From Clostridiales bacterium (GTDB taxonomy: Bacteria; Bacillota; Clostridia; Lachnospirales; WQUN01), in NCBI GenBank assembly GCA_031269465.1, contig JAISZB010000255.1:1-64000 (forward strand): a stretch of 64,000 bases of DNA. The letters run 5' to 3'. Positions 17,260-26,860 of this stretch are shown piece by piece. The stretch's first letter is position 1, and every line of letters begins with the position of its first letter. The notes under the pieces are model-generated. The model saw nothing but the letters and a program-made list of their open reading frames with translations. It did no database searches and had not been told where the DNA came from. The position numbers and the translations under genes were made by a program.

Positions 17260-20200
17260 TTACAGCTTTGCGGAGGAAAGGCCGGAAGCGCCTGCGGCGC
17301 TCAGCTTGACTTCTATCGTAGAATCCAGAGCAAAAAGATACAGGAGCGCCTGCTTCACTTTCCTGCCCGTACCCCTGACTATAGCGTCCGCATATATTTG
17401 GAGCTGGATCCTGTACTTTTCAGCCAGGCTCCATTTGCTTTCCTCATTCACCGAATCGCTCTTGTAGTCGACCAGCACCATCCCGTCCTCTTCCTCAAAA
17501 AAGCAGTCCACTATCCCATGCACCAGCACAAGTTCGCTTGGGAGATTCTTGTCGGCGTTTCTGCCCGGAAGCATAATCTCATGCCTCAGTCCCATTACAA
17601 ACGGCGTTTCCCTCATGATTCCGCCAGATCTCCTCATTCTAGCCGCCAATTCCGAGTTCGCGAAGCGGACTAATTTATAGACTGGAATTGCTTTCTTCTC
17701 AATATGGCTCAGGAAATTCTTGCGCTCAAGCTCATCCAATAGCGCCAAAATGCTCTGGGCGTCAGTGTGGCGGTATATGTCAAGCTTTTCCATTACGGTA
17801 TGGATGGCGGTTCCGCGCTCGACATTCGTTATGAAGCGGCCTTCCCGCATGAACTGCGGCTGCTCGAAATAGATGCCCGCGGAAGTCTCCGGAAGCTCCT
17901 GCCCGCCTTTGTAGACCTCTGAGTAGCAGAGCCTCTTTATTTCTGAAATAGACACCTTTGATGGCACATCCATCTGATTCCTATACGGGTACGACCACCA
18001 AATCTTTTTTTCAATCTCTTTTTCCAGGCCGCTATAATTGCTTCCCGCCCGAATGCCCTTAAGCTCTTCGAGGCGCGCGTTCGAAGCTTCCCGGCTTTTA
18101 AGGCTCATAATCCTCTCGGCCTGGCCGAAGTGCAGCCGCACGTCAAACTCCGACGGATCGCAAAAAAACGCGGAGCCTAGGTTTGCCGCCTCGCCCGCCC
18201 TTTCCCGCAAAATCTCGCCGTCTCTGTGCCTTGCCAGACACGGCGCCAAGAAATCCAGGAAGCTTTTGCATCTCGCCCTGTAATGCTTGGGGATCTGCGC
18301 CTCACTGGCATTTGCGAAGACGCACCATTTCTCCAGATGAGATTGGAGATCGGACACGCAGCCAGTCAAAACCAGCTTCTCCTTAGCCCTTGTCAAAGCG
18401 ACATACAGCACCCGAAGCTCCTCCGAAAGATTTTCCAGCCTTATCTTCTTTGAAAGCGCGAAATGCGGCAGAGTATTGGATTTCGTCCTCTGCAGGACAT
18501 CAAATCGCACCGGCCCCAGCCCCAGCTCCTGGTGAAATATAATATTCTCCTTTTCATCCGCCATGTTGAAATTCTTGCCCAGCATCGCAACTACTACCAC
18601 AGGAAACTCCAAGCCTTTGCTCTTATGGATGGTCATGATCCTGACAAACTCGCCTCCTCCGGGAGCTTGCCCGTTTACGGCCATGTCCGCGCCGGAGGCT
18701 TTAAGCCTCTCCATATAGCGTATAAACTGGAAGAGTCCCTTAAAAGTCGTCGTTTCGTACTCCACCGCCTTCTCACGAAGCGCCCGCAAGTTCCCCTGGC
18801 GCACCGCCCCCGCAGGCATCGCGCCTGCCATGTTGAAGTATCCTGTATCTTCATAGACTTCCGATATCAGCCCGCTTACAGGCAAGAACACGCAGCGCTT
18901 CCTCCACCTGCTAAGATCTTCCATAAATGCCTTGATCCTGCGCGACGCCCTCGTATCCAGCCCCAATTCCATATAAGCTTTCACGCAGCCATAAAAGCTT
19001 CCATTCTCAGCCGCCTGCCTCACATCCATCAGCTCGTCCGGAGAGAGTCCGTAAACCGGGCTGTGGAGAATAGTCACAAGATGAAGATCCTGCCTCGGGT
19101 TGTCTATTGCTCGAAGAAAGCTCATAGCCGTTATCACTTCAATGGAGTCGAAAAAGGACGCGGATGCGTCAGCATAAGCCGGTATATCCAGACGCTTAAG
19201 CTCATCCGAAATAATATTCGACACCCCTGCTATGGATCTTGCCAGCACTACAATGTCGCCCATCCTGCAAGGCCTCAAATCTCTGGTTGCGGCGTCTAAA
19301 ACCATGAGCGGATCTTTCGGATCCAAAAACGACTTGATTCTCTGCGCTATTACCTGAGCTTCCAAAGCCTGCTTTGAAAGTTCTTCAAGCTTATTCTTCT
19401 CGTCCGGCTCGTCTTGCGCATCATCTTCTTTCTCCGGCTTTACATATTCCACCAAATCTACTTCCGTCTTGTAGAGTTCCAGACGCTTAGAAGGGAATTC
19501 AGCGCCCGGGTACAGCGCTTGTTTGCTGTCATAGGCCACCTCCCCTACAGTCTTGTCCATTATCTGGCTGAAAAAGAAATTGCAGGCGTTTAGAACCGAG
19601 GCCCTGGATCTGAAATTCTTGGACAGATCTATCCTGAGGCCACCTTCGGAGTTGCCTGCGTCGCTTGAAAACCTCTCATACTTGTCAATGAACAGATATG
19701 GGTTGGCCCTTCTGAATTTATATATGCTCTGCTTCACGTCTCCAACCATGAATCTGCTGGCGCCGGACGCCGCTGTCAGTATCAGCTCCTGCAGAGCGTT
19801 GGAGTCTTGGTATTCATCTATCATGACCTCGACATATCGGGCTTTAAGCTCTTTTGCGGCTATGGTCGGCGACGGGTCATCCGCTTTGTCCGTAAGGAGA
19901 ATTTCAATGCAAAAATGCTCCATGTCAGAAAAGTCAACTAAATTTCTCTCTTTCTTTGCTTCCGCGAAGTTCGCCCTGAAAATCCTTGCAAGCCTTGCAA
20001 GCTTTGAAACCAGCCCTTGCAGATCCATTACATCCTTCGCCATGGCTTCAGGAGATTTAAAAAAGCAGTCCTCCCTAATTCCAGAGATCCTGTCTTTTAT
20101 CTCTTTCTGCCTGATGGCTTTCACTTTTTCCCTTTGAGCCTCTGAAGATCTCTCGTCAGATTTCCTGTATGCGGGCAGCTTCATAGGCTTCCATGCTAGA

Positions 20201-21027
20201 ATCTCCTGGTATAGCTCCTCCAAAGCGCCGTGTGAGGCTCTAAGTATAGCCAGCGCTTGATCCCTGTCAGAGCTGAGCGCGGCAAGGTACCTGTCTGGCC
20301 CTTCCGCTTCACGGCATATCGATTCCGCGCGGCTTATAGATTCAAGCACGCCTTCCAATTCGCGCGCCGCCTCATTTTTAAGTATCTGGGCCCATGGAGT
20401 TTTATCAAGGCGCTCTTCGCTTTCGAGCGAGAACATGGCTTCGTACTTGTTCAGAGTATCAGCTGGATAAGGGCTGCTCTCGATAAAGTCGCAAAGCCTC
20501 TCGACAAGTTCCCCGAGCCCTATGTCTTGGGTCTTTCCTCCCCCGAAGCATTCCACAAGCTCAAAGAAATCCGCGTTGTCCTCAAGAGCGTACTCCTCCT
20601 CGAACAGATCCTCCATTACCTGGAATCTGATGAGCTTGAGTTCTGCTTCATCCCCCACCCTGAACTCCGGATCCAGATCTACCAGATTGAAGTACTGCTT
20701 CATTATCTTCCTGCAAAACGCGTGGATGGTGCAGATGCTGGCCATTGGAAGCAAAGCCAGCTGGCGCGTTGCGCGCTCGTCGTCCGGGTCGGCTTCAAGC
20801 TTTGCGACAAGGGCCTTTTCAATGCGCTCCCGCATTTCTGAAGCGGCCGCTTCTGTGAAAGTAACAACTAAAAGCCTGTCTATGTCGACAGGCTTCTCAT
20901 TGTTGGCTATCAATCGCATGATTCTTTCCACCAGCACCGCAGTTTTTCCAGATCCTGCGGCAGCCGCCACCAGAAGATCCCTTCCCGTCGTGTTGATTGC
21001 CGCAAGCTGTTCCTCCGTAAAGCCCAT
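17260..21027 (-). CDS. addA: ATP-dependent helicase/nuclease subunit A
   Basis: AddA is the UvrD-type helicase and nuclease subunit of AddAB, the RecBCD equivalent that processes double-strand breaks. At 1255 residues it is full length. Visible are the Walker A AAAAGSGKTAVLVERI (about 15-30), VDFSDMEHFCIEIL, the DEYQDSN box, MTIHKSKGLEFPVV, LYVALTRAKEKLVL, and the C-terminal PD-(D/E)XK nuclease with GTAIHTVMEKLD and VLVDYKSDSV. The usual addB partner, normally directly upstream, is absent: the next gene upstream is an unrelated hypothetical behind 400 bp of intergenic DNA with PAL copies. AddB may lie elsewhere. The start ATG has AAAGGAA. Confidence 0.95.
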   Translation of the reverse strand: MGFTEEQLAAINTTGRDLLVAAAAGSGKTAVLVERIMRLIANNEKPVDIDRLLVVTFTEAAASEMRERIEKALVAKLEADPDDERATRQLALLPMASICTIHAFCRKIMKQYFNLVDLDPEFRVGDEAELKLIRFQVMEDLFEEEYALEDNADFFELVECFGGGKTQDIGLGELVERLCDFIESSPYPADTLNKYEAMFSLESEERLDKTPWAQILKNEAARELEGVLESISRAESICREAEGPDRYLAALSSDRDQALAILRASHGALEELYQEILAWKPMKLPAYRKSDERSSEAQREKVKAIRQKEIKDRISGIREDCFFKSPEAMAKDVMDLQGLVSKLARLARIFRANFAEAKKERNLVDFSDMEHFCIEILLTDKADDPSPTIAAKELKARYVEVMIDEYQDSNALQELILTAASGASRFMVGDVKQSIYKFRRANPYLFIDKYERFSSDAGNSEGGLRIDLSKNFRSRASVLNACNFFFSQIMDKTVGEVAYDSKQALYPGAEFPSKRLELYKTEVDLVEYVKPEKEDDAQDEPDEKNKLEELSKQALEAQVIAQRIKSFLDPKDPLMVLDAATRDLRPCRMGDIVVLARSIAGVSNIISDELKRLDIPAYADASASFFDSIEVITAMSFLRAIDNPRQDLHLVTILHSPVYGLSPDELMDVRQAAENGSFYGCVKAYMELGLDTRASRRIKAFMEDLSRWRKRCVFLPVSGLISEVYEDTGYFNMAGAMPAGAVRQGNLRALREKAVEYETTTFKGLFQFIRYMERLKASGADMAVNGQAPGGGEFVRIMTIHKSKGLEFPVVVVAMLGKNFNMADEKENIIFHQELGLGPVRFDVLQRTKSNTLPHFALSKKIRLENLSEELRVLYVALTRAKEKLVLTGCVSDLQSHLEKWCVFANASEAQIPKHYRARCKSFLDFLAPCLARHRDGEILRERAGEAANLGSAFFCDPSEFDVRLHFGQAERIMSLKSREASNARLEELKGIRAGSNYSGLEKEIEKKIWWSYPYRNQMDVPSKVSISEIKRLCYSEVYKGGQELPETSAGIYFEQPQFMREGRFITNVERGTAIHTVMEKLDIYRHTDAQSILALLDELERKNFLSHIEKKAIPVYKLVRFANSELAARMRRSGGIMRETPFVMGLRHEIMLPGRNADKNLPSELVLVHGIVDCFFEEEDGMVLVDYKSDSVNEESKWSLAEKYRIQLQIYADAIVRGTGRKVKQALLYLFALDSTIEVKLSAAGASGLSSAKL

Positions 21028-21062
21028 AATTTATTCCTTTCGTCAGCCTTTAAGGCGAGCTG

Positions 21063-21115
21063 TAGCGATTTTCATCAAATGTTCCTTAAGGTAATTTTCT
21101 ATGAAAATCAGTATA
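21063..21115. repeat. PAL deletion derivative, 53 bp
   Basis: Only the ends remain: TAGCGATTTTCATCAAATG next to TTCTATGAAAATCAGTATA, with TTCCTTAAGG at the joint. It lies just upstream of the addA start. Confidence 0.75.
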
Positions 21116-21257
21116 GAAGCGGAAAGCGCCAAGCTCGCCTTCAGTTAAAGCCAAGCGTTTAAGCTTCTCGGGCGCAAGCCCGAAAGCGAATATTGCATGA
21201 ATCTTCAACTGCAATTATTCCAAATTTTCGACGAAAAATCAAGAGCTTCTTGCTTAT

Positions 21258-21379
21258 TTGATTTTCTTATAAAATGCCTTTTTTGGAGCTTGATTATACA
21301 GAGAGTGCGAAATGCCGATATCAATCGCGCCATTAAATGGATAATCAACATAAAAGGAACTTTTATGAAAATCGGTATA
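21258..21379. repeat. PAL element, about 122 bp
   Basis: It has CCTTTTTTGGAGCTTGATTA, the core TGCCGATATCAATCGCGCC, and the right end ATGAAAATCGGTATA. The left TATA end has decayed (TTTGATTTTCTTAT). Confidence 0.85.
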
Positions 21380-21433
21380 ACATATTCCCTCGCATATGGA
21401 ATGATTTCTTATGTATGAGCATCCTCAAGCCCA

Positions 21434-22000
21434 CTACGCCACGTAGCTCTGATTCGCGGCGATGAACTGCTGGAACGAATTTATGAAATAATAATTTACA
21501 TAAGCCAGAGCAGACGGATTGACCCCGTCTCGCCCGAAAATCTTCTCAGCGGCATATCTGGAGAACTCGGCTTCAAACTGGGCGTCGCACTGGCAATACA
21601 TGCCCGCGAACGTCGAGAATGCCTTGCACTCCTGCTCATTAAGAGCGAAAATCTGCCGAAACCCCTCGAGCATATCCAAAGGATCCCGTCCCTTGTACGT
21701 GCCCGAAGCCAGATAGTGTATCGTATGGTACATGCCTGTCAGTTTATAGATGGCGCGTCTTGAAAATCTATCCAAAGAGCGCAGCTGCTTGTAGAAGATG
21801 TTGTGCTTGCTGTGCACATATCCGCAGAAGTCATAGACATCGCCTATTGTGCAGCAGATTACTTGGCTGTAGAAATTCCGCAAAAAATGATCGCCCAGCT
21901 CCTCAAGCTTTTCGAAGAAGAAATCGCTTTCCTCCTCTATGCTCTTAATTAGTTTTTGGCGCGGCACAAACATCCGCAGCACAATTTTGATTTCATTCAT
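21434..22000 (-). CDS. Hypothetical protein, no family recognised
   Basis: This 188-residue soluble, probably all-helical protein is rich in Phe, Tyr and Glu and has no signal peptide or membrane segment. A good ribosome site (AAAAGGAG, 7 nt before the ATG) and consistent codon use support a real gene. Cysteines cluster as ICC, FCGY, ECKAF and YCQC but in no zinc-finger spacing. It stands alone, between addA (same strand, downstream) and a 1.9-kb intergenic region. I do not recognise a family and infer no function. Confidence 0.6.
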   Translation of the reverse strand: MNEIKIVLRMFVPRQKLIKSIEEESDFFFEKLEELGDHFLRNFYSQVICCTIGDVYDFCGYVHSKHNIFYKQLRSLDRFSRRAIYKLTGMYHTIHYLASGTYKGRDPLDMLEGFRQIFALNEQECKAFSTFAGMYCQCDAQFEAEFSRYAAEKIFGRDGVNPSALAYVNYYFINSFQQFIAANQSYVA

Positions 22001-22364
22001 TTAGCGCTTCTCCTTTTCAGCTTTTGGTTTTTTACGTTGCCAATAGTTCCAGAAAAGATGCTATTCGCAGGCGTTTTTTCAATTATCTAATGTTTTTTTC
22101 TTAATCCCTCTCCTATGTCAGAATCAGGCGCCCTCAAGCAGCCTGTCCCAATTTATGCAACTTCAGATTTGAAGAAGAAAATCCCTAACGCCGGAATTTC
22201 CGCCTCCAACTCAATGCTGCCTTAAACGCTTCTGCTTTGCCTATGAGCAGCCAACCGCAACTATTCAGAAGCATTATAATCCGCTTTCAAGGTGCGAAAT
22301 GCCGATCATTTCGCACTCGCTGTACAGTAAGCTCCCAAATCGGGACTCTCCCATGCGCATCAGC

Positions 22365-22525
22365 ATCTATTCTTATTTTCATATAAACCCCTATGAAGCA
22401 TCGCTTCACCACTAAGGATGAAAATATTAAGCCATTTGTGTGTTTGAGGCATGGACAAATGTCCATAAAATGTATTTTTGTGCTAAATCACCTTTTTAAA
22501 GGAACATTGAATGAAAATCGGTATA
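22365..22525. repeat. PAL long-form module with short right end
   Basis: It has TATTTTCATATAAACCCCTATGAAG, the ATGGACAAATGTCCAT palindrome at about 22450, and ends directly in ATGAAAATCGGTATA without the GATTATACAGC core arms. Confidence 0.8.
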
Positions 22526-22662
22526 TACTGACTGGTTCGCATATGAAGCCGCCTATTTTGGAGCTTGATTATACAGCGAGTGCGATTGATATCGGCATTT
22601 TGCGCAGCTCAGTGGATGATGAAGCCCAACAACAAGAGCATTTGACTGCAAATAGGCATATC
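22524..22662. repeat. PAL/PAL-B hybrid element
   Basis: It starts at the TATA that ends the preceding copy. It has GGAGCTTGATTATACAGC, the core GCGATTGATATCGGCATTTTG (orientation II-I) and the right end TTGACTGCAAATAGGCATA. Confidence 0.75.
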
Positions 22663-23338
22663 AACGAACGCCTCGATATGCCATGGCTGCAATCGACGCA
22701 TTAAGTTCGTTGGCATCCCTTGCCTTCCTCGCTTCGAAGCTGTCTCATCGGAGCGAATTTATTGGCGGTCTTACGCCCGCGGCAAAACTTTAAATGGCGC
22801 AGGCCGACTGCCTGCCGAATAAATGCCAGGAAATGCGCATGCCCTAGAATGAGGCGCGGCTCAGCGCATTAATTGCGCACTGATATCCGCTGCGGTAAAA
22901 GCGTAAATAACGAATGGGCGGTTTTTGCCTGGCAAAATTGAATATTGAAAAGCTTAAAATAAATATAACACAGAAATGAAATATAAGCAAGTTTTAGCGA
23001 TATACATTTTTACATTAGCCCTCGTTAGGCGGTTTTATTTGAACTTTAAGAGATTAACAATATATAGTGACATGAATCATCAAGATTTTCTATGAAATGA
23101 CTTGATATGCGACGCTTTTCTGGTCTTCTTCAGTCTTATTCCATAGCGTCAATATCAGTCGAAACAAATATTATTTATGTATCCTAAGAGTTTTTTGATG
23201 TGTTTTTATTAATTCCATTGCCTTAAATCAATCAGTTCCGGGCAGGCCTGCCGACTTTACCCTTAACTAAAGCATCAATATTCCCCGGCTATATCCGGCT
23301 GCCTTCACTCTTGGCCGTGAAGGGCGGCGTTAAAGGAG

Positions 23339-23479
23339 TTCATATGAAAACGCCTGTTTCGAGGCTTGACTGTATAGCGAGCGCGATGCCGATATCAGTC
23401 GCGCCTTGAAAGCGTTGAATTCACCCATTTAAGACTCAGAGCCAGCGGATAGTCAAGCTGCAAAACAGGAACATTCGTA
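23339..23479. repeat. Diverged PAL-B element
   Basis: It has a TTCATATGAAAACGCCTG left end, CGAGGCTTGACTGTATAGC, GATGCCGATATCAGTCGCGCC, the PAL-B segment CTTGAAAGCGTTGAATTC and AGTCAAGCTGCAAAACAGG. Confidence 0.6.
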
Positions 23480-23669
23480 CGAGGGACCGCATAACGATAA
23501 TTTCACCCAAGTTCCAGGAGGCTCAAGGCCAAGCCTTTAGTCCGAAAGCGCAAAATCCGGAAATTCAAAATGTTTCATCCTTTTTCATCTTCACAAAAAA
23601 ATCAGATTCTTCCTTTGGGGATATCTTAAATTGACAGCGCTTGAATTCTCAAATTTAGATCTGTATTTT

Positions 23670-23848
23670 TTATGCAGATTTGCCAATTGTTTGTTTGAGA
23701 CATGGACAAATATCCATAAATGCATTTTTGTACTAATGTTCCGATTTTGGAGCTTGATTATGCAACGAGCGCAATTGATATCGGCATTTCGCACAGCACA
23801 ATGTACAGTCAAGCTCCAGAAAAGGAACATTTGATTAAAATCGGCATA
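23670..23848. repeat. PAL element, long form with eroded left end
   Basis: GAGACATGGACAAATATCCAT of the extra module precedes TTTTGGAGCTTGATTATG, the core ATTGATATCGGCATTTCGC and the end GATTAAAATCGGCATA. Confidence 0.75.
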
Positions 23849-23922
23849 TTGGCAAGAATTCTTGAACTCTGAAAATATTGCTGCGAGAGACGCTTTCTCA
23901 ATGGCCGCATGATTCTCCAATA

Positions 23923-25104
23923 TCAGTTTATCACCGTCGTCAAAATCTTAGCGAGCGGCCCCATGGCATTCATCGCTTCTTCCATGGTGTTTGTCTGCGC
24001 GCCGACCTCTATTAGCATCGATTTCGGCAGCATGTGAAGGCTGTAGCGGTAGGCGTTTATGTAGACTCTTCTCGTAAAGTCTGGGAAGAGGCTGTTAGCC
24101 GCCAGCTGGGCGTTGAAGCTCAGAGCGAGGTTGTCTTCAAGATAGGGATTCGGAAAGCTGTCCAGGCGTTGGAGCGTTCCTGATTTCTTGATTCTGCTGA
24201 TGCCGTTGAAGAACATAACCTGGGCCATTTTAATCCCATTTTCAGATGTTATGAGATGAATGTTCTCTTTCACGCCGTCGCGGTGAAGATCAATTGAAAC
24301 TTGTATGGAAGGGTTGTCTGCCAATATCTTCTTTATATCCCCTTCTACCCGTTCATATGCGCCATCGCGCTCGACAGCTCCGTTTATCCAGTCGTACCGC
24401 CCTGTATGATGAAGCGTTTCTATGCCGTAAACCTCCGAAAGAATCTGGGAAAGCTTCTCCCCCACTCCCATTATTCCGTCCATCGGGTTCAATGGATTGC
24501 TGTCTTTGAACATTTCTGATGAGTGCGTATGGAAAATGAGTATTTTGGGCCCGCTCACAGTATTGTCTATTTTCAAATCAGCGCTCATGAATTTGTCGAC
24601 ATCGAATAGATCCGGAGTTATCATCGTTGTGGATGAGGTTGTATAGAAGGATTTCTGAAGATAAGCAAAGTCTCTGAGCTTTTCCAGATCTGCAAGCGTC
24701 GACAGATCCGTCTTTGGAACAGAACTTTGGCTGATGTCAGTTTCCGGCTGCAGGGATATGTCATTTACTCCGAGCAAATCCTCGGCATTGTATGCAACCA
24801 TGCTTTCCTCAATGCTTACGCCGTACACAGGAACAGCTTCAGGCTCAGGCTCTATCTGTGCATCCTCGTCTTCCTGCGGCTCTTCGGAATATGATTCTTT
24901 CATTTCCGCAGAATAAGCGCCTTTTGAGATTTTCATTGGAAACCCCGGAAGCGTTTCGTGAAGCAAAAAAGCAGCCCCGTCAACATTTTTGGCGCATAAA
25001 AAAAACAGGAGCATGGAAGCCAGGAAACTGACGCATCCCTGTATCTTTTTTCTTCGAGCAATGCTTTCTATATCCTTTTTCCTTATCCTGTAATTTCCTC
25101 TCAT
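23923..25104 (-). CDS. spoIIP: Stage II sporulation protein P
   Basis: SpoIIP is the membrane-anchored cell-wall amidase/endopeptidase of the DMP engulfment complex (with SpoIID and SpoIIM; spoIIM lies at 52580). About 393 residues: an N-terminal membrane segment (about 25-45), an acidic linker (EEPQEDEDAQIEPEPE), and a catalytic domain with LIFHTHSSEMF, SIDLHRDGV and SMLIEVGAQTNTMEEAMNA. The His and Glu residues in these blocks are the expected zinc ligands and catalytic residues. The ATG at 25104 is preferred, with GAAGGGGCGG 5 nt upstream; an upstream ATG at 25170 lies in a less protein-like extension. It has no operon partner here. Confidence 0.94.
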   Translation of the reverse strand: MRGNYRIRKKDIESIARRKKIQGCVSFLASMLLFFLCAKNVDGAAFLLHETLPGFPMKISKGAYSAEMKESYSEEPQEDEDAQIEPEPEAVPVYGVSIEESMVAYNAEDLLGVNDISLQPETDISQSSVPKTDLSTLADLEKLRDFAYLQKSFYTTSSTTMITPDLFDVDKFMSADLKIDNTVSGPKILIFHTHSSEMFKDSNPLNPMDGIMGVGEKLSQILSEVYGIETLHHTGRYDWINGAVERDGAYERVEGDIKKILADNPSIQVSIDLHRDGVKENIHLITSENGIKMAQVMFFNGISRIKKSGTLQRLDSFPNPYLEDNLALSFNAQLAANSLFPDFTRRVYINAYRYSLHMLPKSMLIEVGAQTNTMEEAMNAMGPLAKILTTVIN

Positions 25105-25172
25105 GCAATCCGCCCCTTCAACCCGCCAATTAGCTTTCTCAGCAGGAACGCATTCAAAGATGGCACGCAACC

Positions 25173-25296
25173 TATACTGCTTTGCATATAAAACTGCCTT
25201 TTTTTATTGATTATACAGCGAGCGCAAATGCCGATTTCAATCGCACCGCTCAATGGATAACCAACAAAAAAGGAACATTTGATGAAAAGCGGTATA
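25173..25296. repeat. PAL element, 124 bp
   Basis: TATACTGCTTTGCATAT start, TTGATTATACAGCGAGC, GCCGATTTCAATCGC core, and GATGAAAAGCGGTATA end. It lies directly upstream of spoIIP. Confidence 0.9.
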
Positions 25297-25356
25297 TATG
25301 AACATTTCAAGCTGCCTTTGCGCATCCTATTGCAAATACTATAGCCGCTCGGCTGC

Positions 25357-25399
25357 GCATCCCCTGCGGGGCCGCTTGCATCCCCTGCGGGGCCGCTCA
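25357..25399. repeat. Short direct repeat, two 21-bp units
   Basis: GCATCCCCTGCGGGGCCGCTT occurs twice in succession. Each unit contains the palindrome CCCCTGCGGGG. The flavour is similar to the minisatellite at 5065 but the sequence differs. Confidence 0.7.
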
Positions 25400-25479
25400 T
25401 TAATTCATATGCGCTGGCCTTGAAAAAAAGACCGCCAAATATTCTCAAGTCCTGGGCGCTAAACTGATCCTGGCGGTAA

Positions 25480-25632
25480 TATACCGCTTTTCATCAAACG
25501 TTCCTCTTTAAGATAATTTAGTACGAAAATACATTTTATGAACATATGTCCATGCCTCAAATACGCAAATGACTTGATATTTTTACCCTTGGCGGTGAAG
25601 CGTAGCGTCATAGGGGTTTATATGAAAATATA
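25480..25632. repeat. PAL long-form module, inverted, 153 bp
   Basis: TATACCGCTTTTCATCAAACG, then the extra module in reverse (TTTATGAACATATGTCCATGCC, then GCGGTGAAGCGTAGCG), ending ATATGAAAATATA. It shares its right TATA with the next copy. Confidence 0.85.
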
Positions 25633-25764
25633 CCGCTTTTCATCAAATGTTACTTTTTTGGAGCTTGATTATCCATTGAGTGGTGCGAAATGCCGATCTC
25701 GGCATTTTGCACTCGCTGTATAATCAAGCTCCAAAAAAGGTAATTTTATATGAAAAGCAGTATA
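25629..25764. repeat. PAL element, complete, 136 bp
   Basis: A near-perfect full copy: TATACCGCTTTTCATC left, ATATGAAAAGCAGTATA right, both GGAGCTTGATTAT and ATAATCAAGCTCC arms, and the I-I core GAAATGCCGATCTCGGCATTTT. Confidence 0.95.
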
Positions 25765-25783
25765 AGTATAGCCGCCCGCCAGT

Positions 25784-26860
25784 TTATGTTGATGCGCTTG
25801 GGCGAGCTTCCATCCACCTCGAAAAATATTCGCATGCTATTTCCGCTCCGCTGTAGTTTAAATGGGCGTCATCCCTAAAATTGGAGTTGTCGAACAAGCT
25901 CTCCATAGCGTTTGCAATGTTAAAATCAAGGTAAGGAATGCCTTTAGATTTGGCAAATGCTGAAACTGCATCATGAACGGCATCGTAGTTAGAGATGAAA
26001 TCCATCGAAACTGGCGCGACCGGAGCCGTTACGAAAAAGAGCTCAATTCCTCTATCCTCGCACAATTCGGCTATTCTGGACAAATACTGTTTCTGAACCT
26101 TTGAAAAGGTCCAGTTCTTCCCGTCAAATCCAGCGAATTGATTGGTGGGGCCGTATTCTGACTCAAGCATTTGATAGTCGCAGTACATGAATCCCCTGTA
26201 CGCGTATCTTTCCTCTCCCGCTTGCGCCTCGACATTATTTGAGATCTCTAGCGCCCTCTCAGCAGCCGTTTTGACTTTGGAGTTGGCGTACGCAAGAAAA
26301 TCCTGCTGAAAGCGGATTGCCGCAATATTGTATTTGATCTTCTCGTTCCACGGAAACACTTCCCTGATATAGCGCTCTTTGAGGGAATCATTCCTAATCA
26401 CCTGAAACAAGGCGTCGGCCTGCTTCACCTCGAAATCCTCATCCAACACATCCCAGTACACCTCCATAACAACTGCGGATGGGGACTGGAAGCTAAGAGC
26501 CTCTAAAAGGGTGAAATACGTGGAGTCAGGATGCTGCAAGGGCATTCCGAGCTGAAAGCTGCTGATTCCCATGAGCCCGCTTATAATTTCCGGCGCGAAA
26601 GTGCAGTACGAATGGGATGAACCGATAAAGATCATATCCAGTTCGTCCTCTAGATTGTAGAAATCTTCAAAACGCTGCTTGCTCCAAGCATTCACTTTGT
26701 TCTTTGCCGCAACGCCCTCGTACAGCAAGCCCAATCCAATCGCGCTTAATATGGATAGCGCCAGGAAGGCGGCGGCGCAAAGCGCGCTTTTAGCCGATCC
26801 AGCTTTACCCAGCCCCGGCTCTTCAGCTTTAGAACTGGAAATATATGAACTGTCCGGCAT
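25784..26860 (-). CDS. SGNH/DltD-AlgX-like protein, partner of MBOAT
   Basis: Membrane-anchored protein of about 358 residues: one N-terminal membrane segment (about 25-50) and an extracytoplasmic SGNH-hydrolase-like domain with FIGSSHSYCTFAPEII (Ser nucleophile block) and DDAHLNYSGAEI (Asp-x-x-His block) near the C-terminus. Such proteins work with DltB/AlgI-type acyltransferases to acylate cell-surface polymers. The ATG at 26860 is chosen because GGGGGTG lies 7 nt upstream; an upstream ATG at 27007 would overlap the MBOAT gene by 180 bp and has a non-protein-like Arg/Pro-rich start. The chosen start overlaps the MBOAT stop by 32 nt, implying coupling. The polymer is not identifiable. Confidence 0.82.
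   Translation of the reverse strand: MPDSSYISSSKAEEPGLGKAGSAKSALCAAAFLALSILSAIGLGLLYEGVAAKNKVNAWSKQRFEDFYNLEDELDMIFIGSSHSYCTFAPEIISGLMGISSFQLGMPLQHPDSTYFTLLEALSFQSPSAVVMEVYWDVLDEDFEVKQADALFQVIRNDSLKERYIREVFPWNEKIKYNIAAIRFQQDFLAYANSKVKTAAERALEISNNVEAQAGEERYAYRGFMYCDYQMLESEYGPTNQFAGFDGKNWTFSKVQKQYLSRIAELCEDRGIELFFVTAPVAPVSMDFISNYDAVHDAVSAFAKSKGIPYLDFNIANAMESLFDNSNFRDDAHLNYSGAEIACEYFSRWMEARPSAST

Larger units (their letters stand above)
22001..23922. other. 1.9-kb intergenic region, PAL copies only
   Basis: No gene is supported on either strand. It contains four PAL-type copies (22365-22525, 22524-22662, 23339-23479, 23670-23848) and a bare I-I core at about 22285-22330. The AT-rich part 22920-23330 shows nothing recognised. 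Confidence 0.6.
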
